Below, in pieces: positions 12,106-24,930 of a stretch of DNA of 64,000 nucleotides (its first letter is position 1; each line of letters starts with the position of its first letter). Below the pieces are notes generated by a model, which was not told the DNA's origin, did no database searches, and worked only from the letters and a program-made list of their open reading frames with translations. The DNA lies in NCBI GenBank assembly GCA_030272155.1, contig CP126193.1, forward strand, positions 8,060,001 to 8,124,000. The letters run 5' to 3'. Source of the DNA: Tetradesmus obliquus. Lineage: Eukaryota; Chlorophyta; Chlorophyceae; Sphaeropleales; Scenedesmaceae. The position numbers and the translations under genes were made by a program.

Positions 12106-13264
12106 CCAAGGAGCCCCTGGCGGCTGTGCTGCTGCTGTGCTGCAACTGCTTTAGCCGCCTTCTTGTGGCTTGTTATACGGACGTGCGGTGTGCAGTGGGT
12201 GCGCCGTTTGATGAGAGACTTGGGTGGTGTGTAAGTAGCGCATGGTGTACATGTTTTGAGAATCTTCGGCAAGTGACAGCCCAGCACCACAGACCCAGTC
12301 ACTCAATGAATTTGGCCAATACATTTGGTTACATATTCAATTGACGAGCGCGTGAGCCTGTACAAGCACAAGCTATACATATGGCTGTCATGGACTGCAA
12401 ATACTGGAGGCACAGGAAAGCAAGGCCTTCATCATCATCATCATGTTACTCATCAAGCCATAGCATCAACGCCATCGGCCCCGCGCCCCAATGGAGCGGC
12501 AACTACACCCTCGTGTTTGCAAGCATTACGCACACCCCAAGCCTTTTCAAGAAAACCAGCAATGAACCTAGACACCAGTAACCTAACAGAACCCCAAGCA
12601 TCATCCGACACAAACCGCTTCACCTTCACCTCAGCAAAAGCAAAGCAAGGCCTTGTTTGCCACCTCAGTGGCAGTCGGAGCACAATGCAAGAGCAGCACT
12701 GCAATCGTACTGCGCAGACAAAGGTTGCTGTGGCCGACAATAGTCTTCAAAGGTGCAGCAGCAGGTGCTCTGCGCCATGCATGGAGGCGATGTCAGCTGG
12801 CTGCACAGGCAGCACAGTTGCAAGTGCCAGGCACAGCAGACGACGTTGTCTACAGTCAACTGCGCACGTCTGCACATGCTGCGCCACATGCAGTAGCAGT
12901 GCCAGCATGTGCACCAGCGCAGCTGCCACAGTTGGCACTCATTATAATCATGTCCACAATAAAGCCGTAGCAATGACGCCAGTGGCGCCGGTGCACTGAT
13001 TCCGAGTCAACTCCAAGTCGAGTACATTCCAGTCAGACAGCAGAAGCAGTTCAGAAGAAGCAATGGCCATGGCCATGTAACAAAAAGGGCCATGGCAGCC
13101 GTGCTAAGGAAACCAGCTGGCTCACTACCATATAAAGAAAGTTGCCGATTGCATACATACCACTGCAGTGGTGGGCGCCACAGAACCTCACCCAACGCTG
13201 GCTTTTGTGAAGACACACTTGAGATGCTGTTGAATTCATAGCTGTGCCAGCTCACATCCAGCCG
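12106..13264. other. Convergent 3' regions of the LRR gene and EXO84
   Basis: No supportable gene. A TGTAA for the LRR gene at 12230 and a TTACA (EXO84 orientation) at 12329 lie 100 bases apart, suggesting that the two transcripts end almost tail to tail. Most of 12330-13264 would then be the EXO84 3' UTR. A 224-codon plus-strand frame here has random-looking composition. Confidence 0.45.
12230..12234 (+). terminator. Candidate TGTAA poly(A) signal of the LRR gene
   Basis: TGTAA is the usual green-algal polyadenylation word. It occurs 125 bases after the LRR stop codon. Confidence 0.5.
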
Positions 13265-14702
13265 TCAGCTGCCAGCCTCTTTTGCACCCGCAGCAGCACC
13301 CTTGCCAGCGTCAGGCCCAGCCGCTGCTGCCGCTGCAGTGGGCGCCGCCGCCTTGCCTCCTTCCTTACCCCTGCCGCTCCTGCTGCCGCTGCTGGCCTCC
13401 CTGTACAGCGCCTGCAGCGCGCGGTCCATGGCCCGCACATCCACCACAGGCCCCGCTGCTGCCGCCAGGGGCGCCGCTGCTGCTGGCAGTCCGTCCTCAA
13501 TGAGCCCCGCCAGCACCTCCATCAGGCCAGGCAGCAGCGGGGCCAGCCCGGGCGCTGCCTCGGGGGAGGACGCCTCCAGGTGGCTGCGCAGCGTGAAGCC
13601 GATGGTCTGCGGGGGGGGGGGGGGGGGGGGTGAGGGCAGCGAGTGCTGAGTGCAGCTGTATGACGTGCCTCATGGTCGGTGCACTGAGGTAGATGCTCAA
13701 GCAAGCAGCATGCACACTGGCTGCACACTGCCTGCTGGCTGCCACGCATGACTCGGGAAGGGAGGGTCTGGGAAAAGAAGCAAGCATGCCCCTCCCAGCC
13801 GCGCGTTGGCAGTCGATGCACCCGCATGACAGGCCGCCCTGCCACCAGCCAGCGCTGCCTGGCTGTGCTTCCGCCGCACCTGGCTTGCGGCGCAGAACAT
13901 CGCCGTGAGCGCCGCCCTGAAGGTGGCCCCCAGCTTGGGCGCTGCGCCAGCCAGGGGCGCCAGCACCTCCGCCAGCAGCCCCACCTCACGCACCAGGCTG
14001 CTGCACGCCACCAGCTGGCTGGGCACCTGGGGGGACACAGCACGGCAGCAGGTGAGCAGCGGAGCTGCTGAGCACAGGCAGGCAGCGCTGGGAATGGCCG
14101 CGGCAGAACGCGGACACTGCATGGATGCACTGCAGCCTTTGCGCTGCACTCTGTGCTGCTAAGACAAGACCCTGCCAGCTCTTGTACTACGTGTTGTCAC
14201 CAACCACCACAGCGTTGCTGCAGCCCCCTGGCAGGCGCTGCTGCTGGCCGCCCCCACCTACCTGCACCGCTGAGGTGCCCCCTGCCGCCAGCGCTGCCGC
14301 CACCAGGCTGTTGACCTCCTCAGTGGCAGCCATGCGCAGCTCCTCACTGAAGCGCTTCAGGTGGCGGCGCAGGCTGCCTGCGGGGGAACAGTGGGGGGCA
14401 GGGACAAACAGGTGTGTGTGGGCGCGGCAGCAGCCTTTCAGTCAGCAATGCACATGCGGAACCTGGAAGCACTGCTGCAAGCACGCGTGCACTGCATACG
14501 CAGGGAAACACAAGCTGCATCGTGTCGCGCGCAGACTTGAAGCGTCCAGCAGGTGCTGCAACCAGCCGCCTGCGTGTGGTGCGGGCGCGCCTCACCGTCC
14601 ACGCAGCCCCACAGCTCTGTCACGAGTGTTGCGCCCAGGCTGATGGCGTGGCTGGCCTCCAGCATGGAGCACTGCACCAGCGCCATGGACACCACCTGGC
14701 AC

Positions 14703-14742
<40 letters not shown>

Positions 14743-17700
14743 CAGGTCACAGGCAGGTATCAGCGGTGACAAGCGGCTGAGTCACCTGTGGAGATTGCGA
14801 GGCTGCTAGCGCATGTTTAACACCTGCAAATGTGGCCGTATGATCCGCGCTGCTGGCGCTGCCCCGTGCCTCACCTGCACTGTGGCGTGCAGACCAGTGC
14901 TGGCTGCCGCCGCAGCAGTCAGCACATGCCGCAACAGTATGCTGGCAGCTCCACGTGCCTGGCAGCGTCAGCAGCAGCAGCAGAGGCAGCAGCAGCAGCA
15001 ACAGCAGCGTGTTGAGCCCCCAGTGTCCCCCAGCACAGGCCCTGATAAGCCCAGGCAACTGCTGCACCCCAGCAGCCCCAGGCGCCAGTCTGCATGGCCC
15101 ATGAACTGGTGGCTCACGGCTGAGCAAGCGTGCCTGCATCACCAATGCACCAGCCCGTATGCCAAGCAGCTGCTGCTGCTCACTGCGCTGCCCCAGCCTG
15201 CCAGCAACATGCCGTGCAGCCCATCCGCCCCACCTGTCGTGCCGCCCACACTGCGAAGAGGCTGGCTGGCTCGCGCTGCGCCACGCCAAACAGCGCCACC
15301 AGGTCGTCAGCGGCGGCAGCCACCTCCAGCAGCGTGCGCTGCAGCAGGCCCCCAGCAAACTCCAGGCTGTCGGGGTCGGAGCCTTAGGGGGGGTGGAGGC
15401 GGGGGTTGAGAGAGGCAGCGGCGTGTCAGTTGCTGTCACAGTGAGTGATGAGTGATGAGTGATGAGGAGCTGTGCGTGCCTGGGTGTGCATACCAAGTCA
15501 AATAATTGAAATTGTATGTTGACTGCAGGCCATTACAGCACATGCACCCATATGAGATGCCCGTGTAACAGCATTTTGACGCAATGCGCAGGCACAACAA
15601 CAAAAGCTCAGTTTCGCTGCGCAGCCCGCACAGCCTGAGCGCTGCTCTCTGGTGCTGTGCCCCTGGCCCCTCACCTGCCGCGTGCTGCTTGAGCAGCAGC
15701 GCCTGGCTGCGGCCCACCTTGGCGCTGTAGCAGCCCAGCATGGCACCCAGGGCCCCCGCCTCGCCCACAAGGTCGGCCAGCGCAGCCGTGGAGGCGCGGA
15801 TCTCAGGGGGCGAGGCGTTGGCGTCAGACAGCTGCCGCTGCAGCGCAGCCACCTGGAGGGGGGGGGGGGGAGCAGAGGCAGAGGCAGCAGGGCACAAGGT
15901 TGCGAGGAGGGAAGTGGCAGGGCAGTGGAGGGCCATCATGCCTGGCTGTGCTTCACGGCCTGTCAGCCGATCGTGCGGTGCAGGGCCACATGGCCATGCC
16001 AGGAGCAGTGCCTGGCAACTGCTGGGCAAGCGCCAAAGAGAGTGGTACCAGCCTGTCATGCAGCCTGCCCGCCCCCTCCCCCCCCTGGTCCTCACCAGGC
16101 GCTGCTTGCGCAGGCCCACCGCGGCGTCGTAGCTGTGGCGCCACCCCGGGAAGTCTGGCACCTCCATCACCAGGCTGGGCGCGTCACGGTCCAGCAGCGC
16201 CCCCACACCCTCAGCCACGCGCAGCCAGGACACCGCGGCAGGCAGGTCGCGCGCGGCAGACGCCAGGTCAAGCTCCTGCAGGGTGGTGGGGGTGTGGTGG
16301 GTGGGGGCCAGGCAGGGCAGGCAGCAGGTTGGAGCTGCACCGCACAGTCGCGGGGGCGATGAGGGGCGCTAACAGCTTGCACACAAGCTGCTGCTGCGCA
16401 TAGCGTGTGTTGTGTGGCGTCACATGTGCCCCCCTGGTTATGTGCCCCCCTGGTTATGTCCTCAATGCAGGCGCACGTACCGCCCCCCCCCCCCCTCCCA
16501 CCGCCAGCCCCCCACCTGCAGCATGAGCTCCATGTCTGCCTCAATGCTGCTCAGGGCGCCGCCCGCGTCCTCCTCATCAGGCACCAACGCACAGGAGGCG
16601 GCCACAGGCGAGGACGGCAGCCCAGCCTGGGGGCAGCAGGCAGCAGCAGCAGCAGCAGCAAGTTGGGTCAAATTTGTCTGCAATGCCAATGAGTCATGGC
16701 ATTGAAGGCTGCCATGTTGCAGGACGCTGCAGCCAGCAGGTCGCTGCCATGCGCGGAGTTTGGTCAGGTGGTCGTTTGCTGCATACATTGCAGTTGTACT
16801 GCGTTTGCCGATGCCTGTTTGACACCGAAGACACCAATCAACAGCAGGCAGCAGCTGTGCTCAGCAGCTCCTGCAGCTGTGCTGCTGCTGCGCGGCATCA
16901 GTGCCCACCTGCGGGGGCAGCCAGCCGCCTGCCCTGGCCTGCGTGTGCCGCTCCGCCTTCATGCTGAGTGCCGCCTTGAGGCTGCCCACCAGCGCGGTGA
17001 GGCCGTTGGTGTAGTTGCGCAGCAGCGCCACCTGGCCGCAGCAGCAGCAGGCAGCAGGCAGCAGCAGGAGGCAGCGCAGGCGTGAGGGGCGTGCCAGGGT
17101 GATGGCAGTGGCAGCAGTGGCCTACAGGTAGGTGGGCGCGACGTGTGGCAGCTGGCTGGCATGGTAGGCGGCATCACTGCACGGCATCACTCTGGCGCGG
17201 CAATGCTTGCAGGAACAGTCTGCTGCTGCTGCTGCCATTGCAGCTTCTCTCATCACAGCTTGCTGCACAGCTGTCTTGCCATGCATGTTGTTGAGCTGGC
17301 TGCGCTTGCTGCTGCTGGAGCCAGCCTACAGCCTGCACCCCCTGCCCCCCCCCCCCCCCCAGGCCCCCCACCTGGTCCTCCAGCGCCTCCACGCCTGCGC
17401 AGGCCTGCAGGAAGCGCTGGTGGTGCGCCTGCACCACGCTCTCCACCTGGCAGCAGCAGCAGCAGCAAGAAGAAGGGGCATCAGGGCAAGCACAGTTTTA
17501 GCCCTGCAATATGTTCAACGACGCTACAGCTCAGTCGGACAACACCCATGCAGCAAGGCAGCGCTGCTCCCAGCACCTGTCCCCTCCCCTCCCCCCGCTC
17601 ACCTCCTCGGTGCATGTGGCCAGCAGTGCGCCCAGGTCGCGCCGCGCGTTGGCGATGGCCTTCTCACCCAGCTGCCCCAGGTAGCCCGCCATGAAGGAGG

Positions 17701-18498
17701 AGGGCTCAAAGCCGGGCTGCTCAAACGCCAGCAGCGCACGCGTGCGGTTGCCCAGCAGCTTGGCCAGCTCTGGGGGGGCAGGCGGGAGGGGGTGGGCATG
17801 TGTGGGAGCAGGGCATGGGCACAGCAGAGGCTAGGAGCTACTCGGTGCGCCAGCGCAATCAGGCGCAGCAGGGCTGCAGTCGGCTGACAGCATCGTCTGC
17901 TCTGACACAACAAGCGCAATCTGGGCTATGTTCGTGCTGTTGCAACTGGGGGTGGTGGTGCGTGCTGCTGCTGCTGCTGCGTGCTGGTGCTGGCGGTCAC
18001 CTGTGCTGGAGGCCTCCGGGGCGCGCATCTTGCGCTTGCTCTTGCTGCGCGCCGCACCAAACACGCCGCTCTTCTTCTCCCTGCAGCAGAGGGGCAGGAC
18101 AGGCAGGAGGGCCGTCTGAGCAGCAGGCTGCCAGCTGTGCTGCGCAGCACGCTGCTTCCATGCATTCCTGCAAAGCTGGCGCTGCTGCAGGCGCTCCGGC
18201 TCAGCACCGGGCAACGCTTGGCTGCCAGGCTGCTGTGCGCGACAACCCTTCCGCAGGCCAGCATGCTCACAACACCTGGCACAGCTGCTGCTTCGACACC
18301 GCTGCTGCAGCTTCATCGCTGTCAGTGGCATGCAGCACACACCTGCACAGGGTGTGCCAGAGCAGCAGCCTTGCCGCGTGCATGTGCCCCCCCCCCCCCC
18401 CCACCCCACCTGGCCTCGCCTGGCTCCTCATCCAGCGCCTGGTTCAGCGCCGCCAGGTCAGGCGGCAGGCTCAGCTTGGACTGCCGCAACAAGCTCAT
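13265..18498 (-). CDS. EXO84: Exocyst complex component EXO84, 14 exons, about 646 aa
   Basis: EXO84 is a subunit of the exocyst, which tethers secretory vesicles to the plasma membrane. Exons: 18498-18410, 18080-18001, 17769-17603, 17446-17372, 17031-16909, 16626-16516, 16275-16096, 15852-15675, 15382-15234, 14958-14875, 14695-14596, 14377-14262, 14026-13880, 13606-13265; the frame is continuous. The N-terminal Vps51/EXO84 helical region (residues about 60-185) contains YLGQLGEKAIANARRDL and EALEDQVALLRNYTNG. The helical C-terminal region has YDAAVGLRKQRLVAALQRQL, FAVWAARQ, MALVQCSMLEA and SLRRHLKRFSEELRMAATEE, matching the layout of plant EXO84 proteins. It is somewhat shorter than the land-plant proteins (about 750 aa) as I recall them. 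The tail is Ala/Lys-rich low complexity. Many introns carry G- or C-homopolymers at their ends. Confidence 0.85.
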
Positions 18499-19128
18499 GC
18501 TGCTGCTGCTGCCTAGGCCGAGTGGCCGCTGCGCTGCCTGCTGCAGATCACGCGCAGCGCTGCAGTGCGCTGCTCCAGCTCAGCCCTGAGCCCGCATGTT
18601 GTCAGGCTGCCGGTGTGAGCCCTGGCTCACAGAGCGCTATGGTCCAGCAGCAGTCTTTGCTCAACACCTATACAACAGAGATCAATCACATGCTGTAGTA
18701 TGCAGCCAAATGCAGTACAGCAGCTGACGGTGGCAGGCCAGTCCTAAGCAGTGTCAGACGAAGGATCACAGTTCCACAACCTGCAATCTTAAAGATTTGT
18801 AAAGTTTTCTGGAGCAACAGGCTGCTGGTGGACCCACGACATGTAGGAAAGCTGTCCCCTCAAATGGGGTGTACTTGCACTGTTGCCAAATAACACTGGC
18901 AGGTTGCACCCAGGGTTCGAGACTCCCGCGTCTGACGCTGACAGCGTGATTAGCGTACTGTTGCTGAAACACTCTTCCACTGTTTGCACACCATCAGCTG
19001 CTTGACGAGCTGTGATCTGCTTGGCATTGCCACGGTAACCGCTGCGGCTCGCTTTCCGAGGGCTTCGACCTTATTCGAGCATTTGAAAACATAAAGCTTG
19101 CTTTGATAGTAATAGAAGGTCCGGCACC
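18499..19128. promoter_or_regulatory. Divergent promoter region between EXO84 and the SR-protein gene
   Basis: These 630 bases separate head-to-head starts. The first 200 bases are CTG/CAG-rich; the rest is more AT-rich and mixed, typical of upstream and 5' UTR DNA. No TATA box or named motif is convincing. Confidence 0.45.
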
Positions 19129-22100
19129 ATGAGCTCTGGCTCTGAGGAGAGGGAGGAGGAGCACCTGCAGCCTGAGGTAAGCCAGCGTTCCTCGTATATC
19201 ATGATCCAGCAACATCTTGGATGCGGTGATTGCTTACGCGCTGCCAGAGCGTGGCGATGTACGTCTGCGCCTGTGTAGTCATCGGTGCTGTCGTGCCTCG
19301 CGCCCACCACGTTGTCCTGTGCACACCTTGTGTTGTGGCAGGACCAGGATGATGTAGACTACGAGGATCAGCACGACGACGCTGCGCAGGACGAGGATGA
19401 GGCTGACAGGGAGCAGCTAGATGCTGATGGGGATGGAGGCCAGGGAGCCTATGATGAGCAGGCAGAGCCAGCAGATGGGGATGAGGAGGGTGCAGGGCAC
19501 CGTGAGGACGAGCAGCTGGGTGGAGAGCAGCAGCAGGAGATGGGCGATGAGCAGCAGCAGCAGCAGCAAGACGATGAGCCGGCAGCAAACGGGGAGGAGC
19601 GGCGCGGCGGCAGCAGGGAGCGTGAGCGCAGCAGGGAGCGGCGCCGCAGCCGCAGCCCCAGCCGCAGCCGCGACAGGGACAGGCGGGAGCGCAGCAGGAG
19701 CAGGGAGCGGCGCGACAGGGACAGGTGCGGCGCCCTTTGCTCGCTGGCTGGCACGCTGCGTGCTGCTGCAGCTGTGCTGCTGCTGTTGCCTTGCCTAGTC
19801 GTCCATGTGCCTGCCCTCGTGCTTGTCCTTTTGACGCAGTGCCCTGTGCATACCAGTGGCAGTGTAATAGCAGTGGCAGTGTGTAAGGGCTGCAGGACAT
19901 CCAGCAGAACACACGGCGCTTAGCAGCAGTGCATCGTAACTGATTATGTGCACACCCACATGGCGGAGCATCATGGGTCACCTTGCCCGATTATTAAATG
20001 TCTCTGCTGCTGCCGCTGCTGCTGCTGCTGCTGCCTGTGCAGGCGCCCACGGTCGCGCAGCAGGGACCGCGACAGGCGCTACCGCTCACGCTCGCGCAGC
20101 AGGTGAGGGAGCGGGTGCATGTGGTGTTGGGGCAACTAGCTCCTGCGTGTTGGAAGCACCTTAGCGTTGAGTGCTTTGTGTTGTGAAGTGGCTGGTGTCA
20201 GTTGAGCTTGGTGTTGTGAGTGCGTTTCCAGCATGCTGTGATGGCGCAGCACCTCGTCCATACAGCATTCAGTCACAGAGTTTGTGGCCCAGCTGGCTGC
20301 TGTTGCATCCTCACAAGCTGCCGCCCGCTGCTGCTGTGCCCTGCTGCGTGCAGGGACCGCTATGAGAGGCGCGACAGGGACAGGGACAGCAGGCGCCGCT
20401 ACAGCCGCAGCCGCAGCCGCAGCAGGGGCAGGCGCGACGGCCCACCGCCCAGGTGAGACCCCCGGCAGCGCAGCAGGGCGCGGTGCCAGCATGTGCGGGG
20501 CGTGCTGGCTTGCAGCGGTGGCAACTGCTGTACGCTGCGTGTACACCTGCAGTCCATCGCTTGTAGGCACTGCAGCACACAGCAAGGGTAGCATGCAGGA
20601 CGGGCGCATGCTTGCTCATGCAATGTGCTTGGTCTTGCTTGGCGGTGCATGCCTGCGCTTGTTTTACCGGCCGTCTCACCTGCGCTGCCGCGATGCTGCT
20701 GTCCTGCAGGGGAGGCGGCGGCCCTCCCAAGGGCGCGCCCCCCAAGGAGCTGACCATGTTTGTGGCGGGGCTGGGGCCCACGGCGCACGAGCAGGTGGGC
20801 CAGGCCAGCGCCAGCGGCATGACTGTTTGCTGTGCCATGCGTGCATGCCGTGTGTGCTGCAGTCGGCTAGTAGGGCCCCTGTGCATTCTCACCACCACAC
20901 ACCAGCAACTGTGGCTTGCTGCGCTGCGTGGCTGTGGCACCCGCGCCTGCCCCACACCAGCAGAGCTGCCCGGCACCGCGCTGCCCTGCCCATGCCTGTC
21001 CCGGCGGCAGCACGTTGTTGCGAGGCCTGCCTAGCTTGCCCTCCTGCTGCAACCACGCCACCAGGCAGTGCACCGGTATCAGCCAAGAACGCACCGCCAG
21101 GCTCACCGCCCAGCGCACCGCCCAGCCAGCATCACCTGCCCAGTCGAACGCCCCGCCCTGTTGCCCCTCCTGCCCCCACTACACAAAACCCAAAACCCCA
21201 CCCAAACCCCCAAACCCTCCTGACGCGCGGCATTGTCCAAGCTCCAGCCACCTTCAGCACCAGAGCCACAGACATCACCTCCTCCACCCCCATGTCCTGC
21301 CCTGTGTGTGTCCTGCTCTGCTCTGCGCTGCCTTTGTGCCTGCTGCCTGTGGTGTGCTGTTGTGCTTATCTGTGCTTTCTTTGCTTGTCGTTGCAGTTGT
21401 GCTCTTGCGCTGCTGCTTGTGGTGCACAGGCGTGGCAGTGTTGGTGGGTGCAGGCAGGTGCGCCCAGGGCAGCCCCTGGCACGCTTGGCCGCACCCCCCA
21501 GCACTGCGGGCACAGACAGTTGTGCATGAGTCTTGCGTGCCCGCTAGTGTGTTGTGCTGTTGCCTGCCTGCCGCGTGTCAAGGCCCCAGCCCCACAGGTG
21601 CCCAGGCAGCCCCCGATCCCCCTGCCACACCATGTCAGCGTAACCGCTGCGCCCATCCCGATGTACCCGATCCCTGCCATGCCCCCAGCCCCCCCTGACA
21701 CCGCTGGCGTGCGGGCCAGGCACTGCAGCAGCAGGCAGCTGGTGTGCAGGCAAGGCGACGTGCCTGCCAGCAACACCAGCTAGCTGCAGCTGCCGTGTGC
21801 TCCTTGCCAGCATGCCAGTGGTGAGCAGGGGTGCGGCAGACCTGCCCACAGCACCAGCACCAGCCCGTGTGCTCTTGCCCACCACCCTTCAGCATGTGCA
21901 TCCACGCCTTCGGTGCCACATCCCTCCCTGACCTGTGGGGTCCCACGTGCATCCAGCGGCACAGCCACCGGCAACCCATCGCCACTGCAAGTCAGCAACC
22001 TTGCGTCCGTACGCAGCAGCCCTTTCACCAGCCAGCCACACAGCAGCAAAACTCGCCCTTACAGCAGCAGCCTCTGCGCCGTTGCGGTGCCACCCACACA

Positions 22101-22176
22101 ACCCACACCTTGCGCCGCTCAAGCCTGGTGCCCCCACACGACCACCACCAGTTGCGCTGCAAGCCTTGCCCTGCAG

Positions 22177-22210
<34 letters not shown>

Positions 22211-22779
22211 CCGCCTTCCAACGTAGCCAGCACCTCACCCCGGCCTACCGCGAAGTCAGTTCCTGTGGCGCATCCCTGCCCTGTTCCCCTATCCCACCCC
22301 ACCCCACACTCGCCAATGTGTGCCGTGGCATGCCTGGCCCCTGCGCCTCCTTGCGCTGCACCCCATCCCGCCCTGCCCCTGGCTGCGCGCTGACCCTGGT
22401 TCCCACACCCGTCCTGCCCCCCACCCCGGCAGGACCTTGAGGCCATGTTTGGGCGCTACGGGCGCATCGTGGACATCCGGCTCAACCGCGACCGCTTCAC
22501 GGGCCGCTGCAAGGGCTTCGGCTTCGTGGCCATGGCGCGCGAGGAGGAGGTGGACGAGGTGCGGCGGCAGCAGTGATTGTGTGTGCGTGCGTGTGGGTAT
22601 AAGGAGGCGCGTTTGGCTGCTGCTGCTCCTGCTGCTGCTGCTGCTGCTGCAGCCAGCAGGACGCGAACTGCATGCAGCAAGGCAGCCGGTTCAATGTGCT
22701 TGCGGCAGGCCGTGCACACCGCATGCCAGCACAGATAGTACCATGTTCGCTCATGACACTGTACCGAGGGTGAGACTGA

Positions 22780-22827
<48 letters not shown>

Positions 22828-22947
22828 CGCTGTTGCTGCTGCGCCCGGCTGCCGCTGCAGTGCATCCGCCGGCTGGACCGCACCAGCATCAACGGCTACC
22901 GCCTGACCGTGGAGCGCGCCAAGACAGACCTCAAGCCCTACGCCTGA
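19129..22947 (+). CDS. SR-type splicing factor: acidic N-terminus, RS domain, C-terminal RRM; 7 exons, about 295 aa
   Basis: A nuclear RNA-binding protein expected to act in pre-mRNA splicing. Exons: 19129-19176, 19342-19724, 20043-20102, 20354-20452, 20710-20794, 22433-22558, 22861-22947; phases agree. After a Glu/Asp/Gln-rich stretch (residues about 5-110), an RS region rich in [10 protein letters not shown]-type units runs to about residue 197. A glycine/proline linker follows, then one RRM. RNP2-like MFVAGLG is in exon 5, and [20 protein letters not shown] and RNP1-like KGFGFVAM are in exon 6. The domain finishes with [12 protein letters not shown] before the C-terminus DLKPYA. Exons 3 and 4 encode small RS modules. 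A 1638-bp intron splits the RRM between its two RNP motifs. RS before RRM resembles Tra2/SR45a-type factors, but orthology is not settled. Confidence 0.85.
22180..22209 (+). repeat. 30-nt C homopolymer in the long SR-gene intron
   Basis: An uninterrupted run of 30 C lies about 220 bases before the exon 6 acceptor, within an intron that is strongly C-rich over its last kilobase. Confidence 0.85.
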
Positions 22948-24442
22948 GCCCTGCGCCTGCGCTGCAGGCGCGCTCGCGGAAGAAACCGGGATGACACAAT
23001 GGTGTCAGCATATGTTTGGGGGAACAGAGGGGACGGAGGGAGGGTGGAGAGGGGCGGCAGACAATGTGGGTGCGGAGACTTGTGAGCCATGGTGCGTTTG
23101 TTGCTGTGGTTGTGGCGTCAATGGCATGCTCGGGAGTAGGCAGTTGTCGTCAGTGTTGTCTTGCATCGGTTGTGCCCGCTTGGGCGGCTTAAAGCGCTTA
23201 CGCAGGGCAGGTGGTGGTGTCGCCAGCTCTCTGGCTTCAGGTGTAGGCATAGCTGCCAGCAACACAGATACCAAGGACGGCACATATCGCTGCCAACATT
23301 TATGGCACTGCAGTACATGCATGGCATTACTTGACGGTTTCTGCCTAAGTGTGCATGCATGATCTGTTCACACAGCAATGCATGTATTGATGATGATGAT
23401 GATGATGATGATGAGCAATGCATGTATTGATGATGATGATGATGATGATGAGCAATGCATGTATTGATGCTCTACTCTGCCAGACGCCGCCTGTGTGCGG
23501 CGCACAGTGTTCGCCAAAAGTAGTTTGTATCAGGCTGGCTGTGTTCTGCGCTGGCTGTGCGCCAGGTGCTTGTTTGCTGTCATGTCAGACAGAAAGAAGC
23601 CAAGGCTGACTTGTTTTCGGCAAGTGGGTGCTGTTGGTGGATCGGCAGCGGAGCTGCTGGCTCACCAACCTGGCAGGTAATACTAGAACAAGTAGGAGGA
23701 GCAGCAGCACCACAACATTCAAGTTGAAGTAGCCATGCTGGTCTTGGGGGGCCCCTTCTTGCTATGTGAGTACGCATTATGTTGCATGCAATGATCGACC
23801 TGTAATGATTGACCTGCTTGCACGTTGTACCAATTTTATGCTGGCAGGCCGGTGGCCTCAGCTGTACATGTCATGCGGGCAGAGATGACTTGCTTCGTTT
23901 TGCTGCAGCTTCAAGGCATAGAGGGCCTTGTTCACCCGAGCTTCTTGTGACGTTCCAAAAGTCTATATTTTCAGCTTTCAACAAGGCGTCGCGCTCTGTG
24001 ATGGGTGGTATGAAAGCCAAGCAAGTGTACAAGCTCCGACAATAACAAACCACGGGATGTGAACATTCAATATTCAACATACATTGGCTTAAGATGGCAT
24101 GAAGCATTGTAATTGACAGCTGTCTGTGCTGGATCGCACGCATTCAGAGCTGATGCCTCGGCTGACTCCTCGGCTCCTATCTCTGTGTGACGGGCTGAGA
24201 CTGTACGCACGTGGGGGTTCATCTGTAATTGATTTGGTATAGCAGCCGCTTCCACGTCTGCTTTCGCCCTGCTTAGCTGCTTTAGCTCTTTGCAACTGCT
24301 GGACGTGACGCTTGAATTTACAGGCCCGCACAGCCATTGAGCATCAGAACTACTATACGATGTGATTGATCGGCTGCTTGTTGTGACGTTCAGAGCATCA
24401 GGACAGCGGCAACACACCAGGTTGTCCAACAGTAGCAGCAGC
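22948..24442. other. SR-gene 3' UTR, minisatellite and myosin upstream region
   Basis: No gene is supportable. A TGTAA at 23802 could end the SR transcript (3' UTR of about 0.85 kb). A GAT-rich minisatellite occupies 23375-23469. The last few hundred bases before 24443 are less repetitive and would hold the myosin promoter and 5' UTR. Confidence 0.45.
23375..23469. repeat. GAT-rich minisatellite, about 2.5 copies
   Basis: A unit starting GCAATGCATGTATTGATG followed by a (GAT)n run occurs at 23375-23414, 23415-23451 and, truncated, at 23452-23469. The copies differ in GAT number. Confidence 0.85.
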
Positions 24443-24897
24443 ATGGGGGCACACGACTCTGTGCACCATGAAGGCACAGCTGTGTGGGTGGCACACCCAG
24501 AAGCTGCATGGGTCAAGGGAGTGGTCAAGGCCTTGGAGGGGGGCCTGCTGGTGGTCTCCACAGCAGCAGGCGAGCGCAGGGTGCCGCCAGCAGAGGCGCC
24601 CCTGCAGAACAAGGACGAGGAGCCTGTGGAGGTGAGCAATGCACGGCAGGCAGCATGACGTGGCAGCTGCCAGCAGCATGTGACGACATTGAGGGGGCTG
24701 CATGCAGTACCAGTTGCCTGCTGCGAGTGACAGGTGCTTGCGCTGCAAACTCCCTCGCCTGGTGCTTAGTCATGCAGCATTAGCGGCACCACACCATGCA
24801 GCACTGCATGGCACTGCACATGCCCGCAGCTGCATGCGCTGCACATGCCGCGTGCCTCGCCCGCCTGCTTGCAGCTTAGCCTGCCTGCCCTGCCGCG

Positions 24898-24930
<33 letters not shown>

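Noticed and set aside
12325-12999. 224-codon frame between the LRR gene and EXO84
   Set aside because: Weak composition, no GC3 bias, no homology. It lies where the EXO84 3' UTR is expected.
20284-21783. 499-codon open frame on the plus strand
   Set aside because: It runs through an SR exon in the wrong frame and then the C-rich long intron. Composition is Cys/Pro/His-rich with no motif, and it interrupts a well-supported RRM gene.
23375-23469. Short repeated units considered as a CRISPR-like array
   Set aside because: Eukaryotic context, no unique spacers; copies differ only in GAT number.
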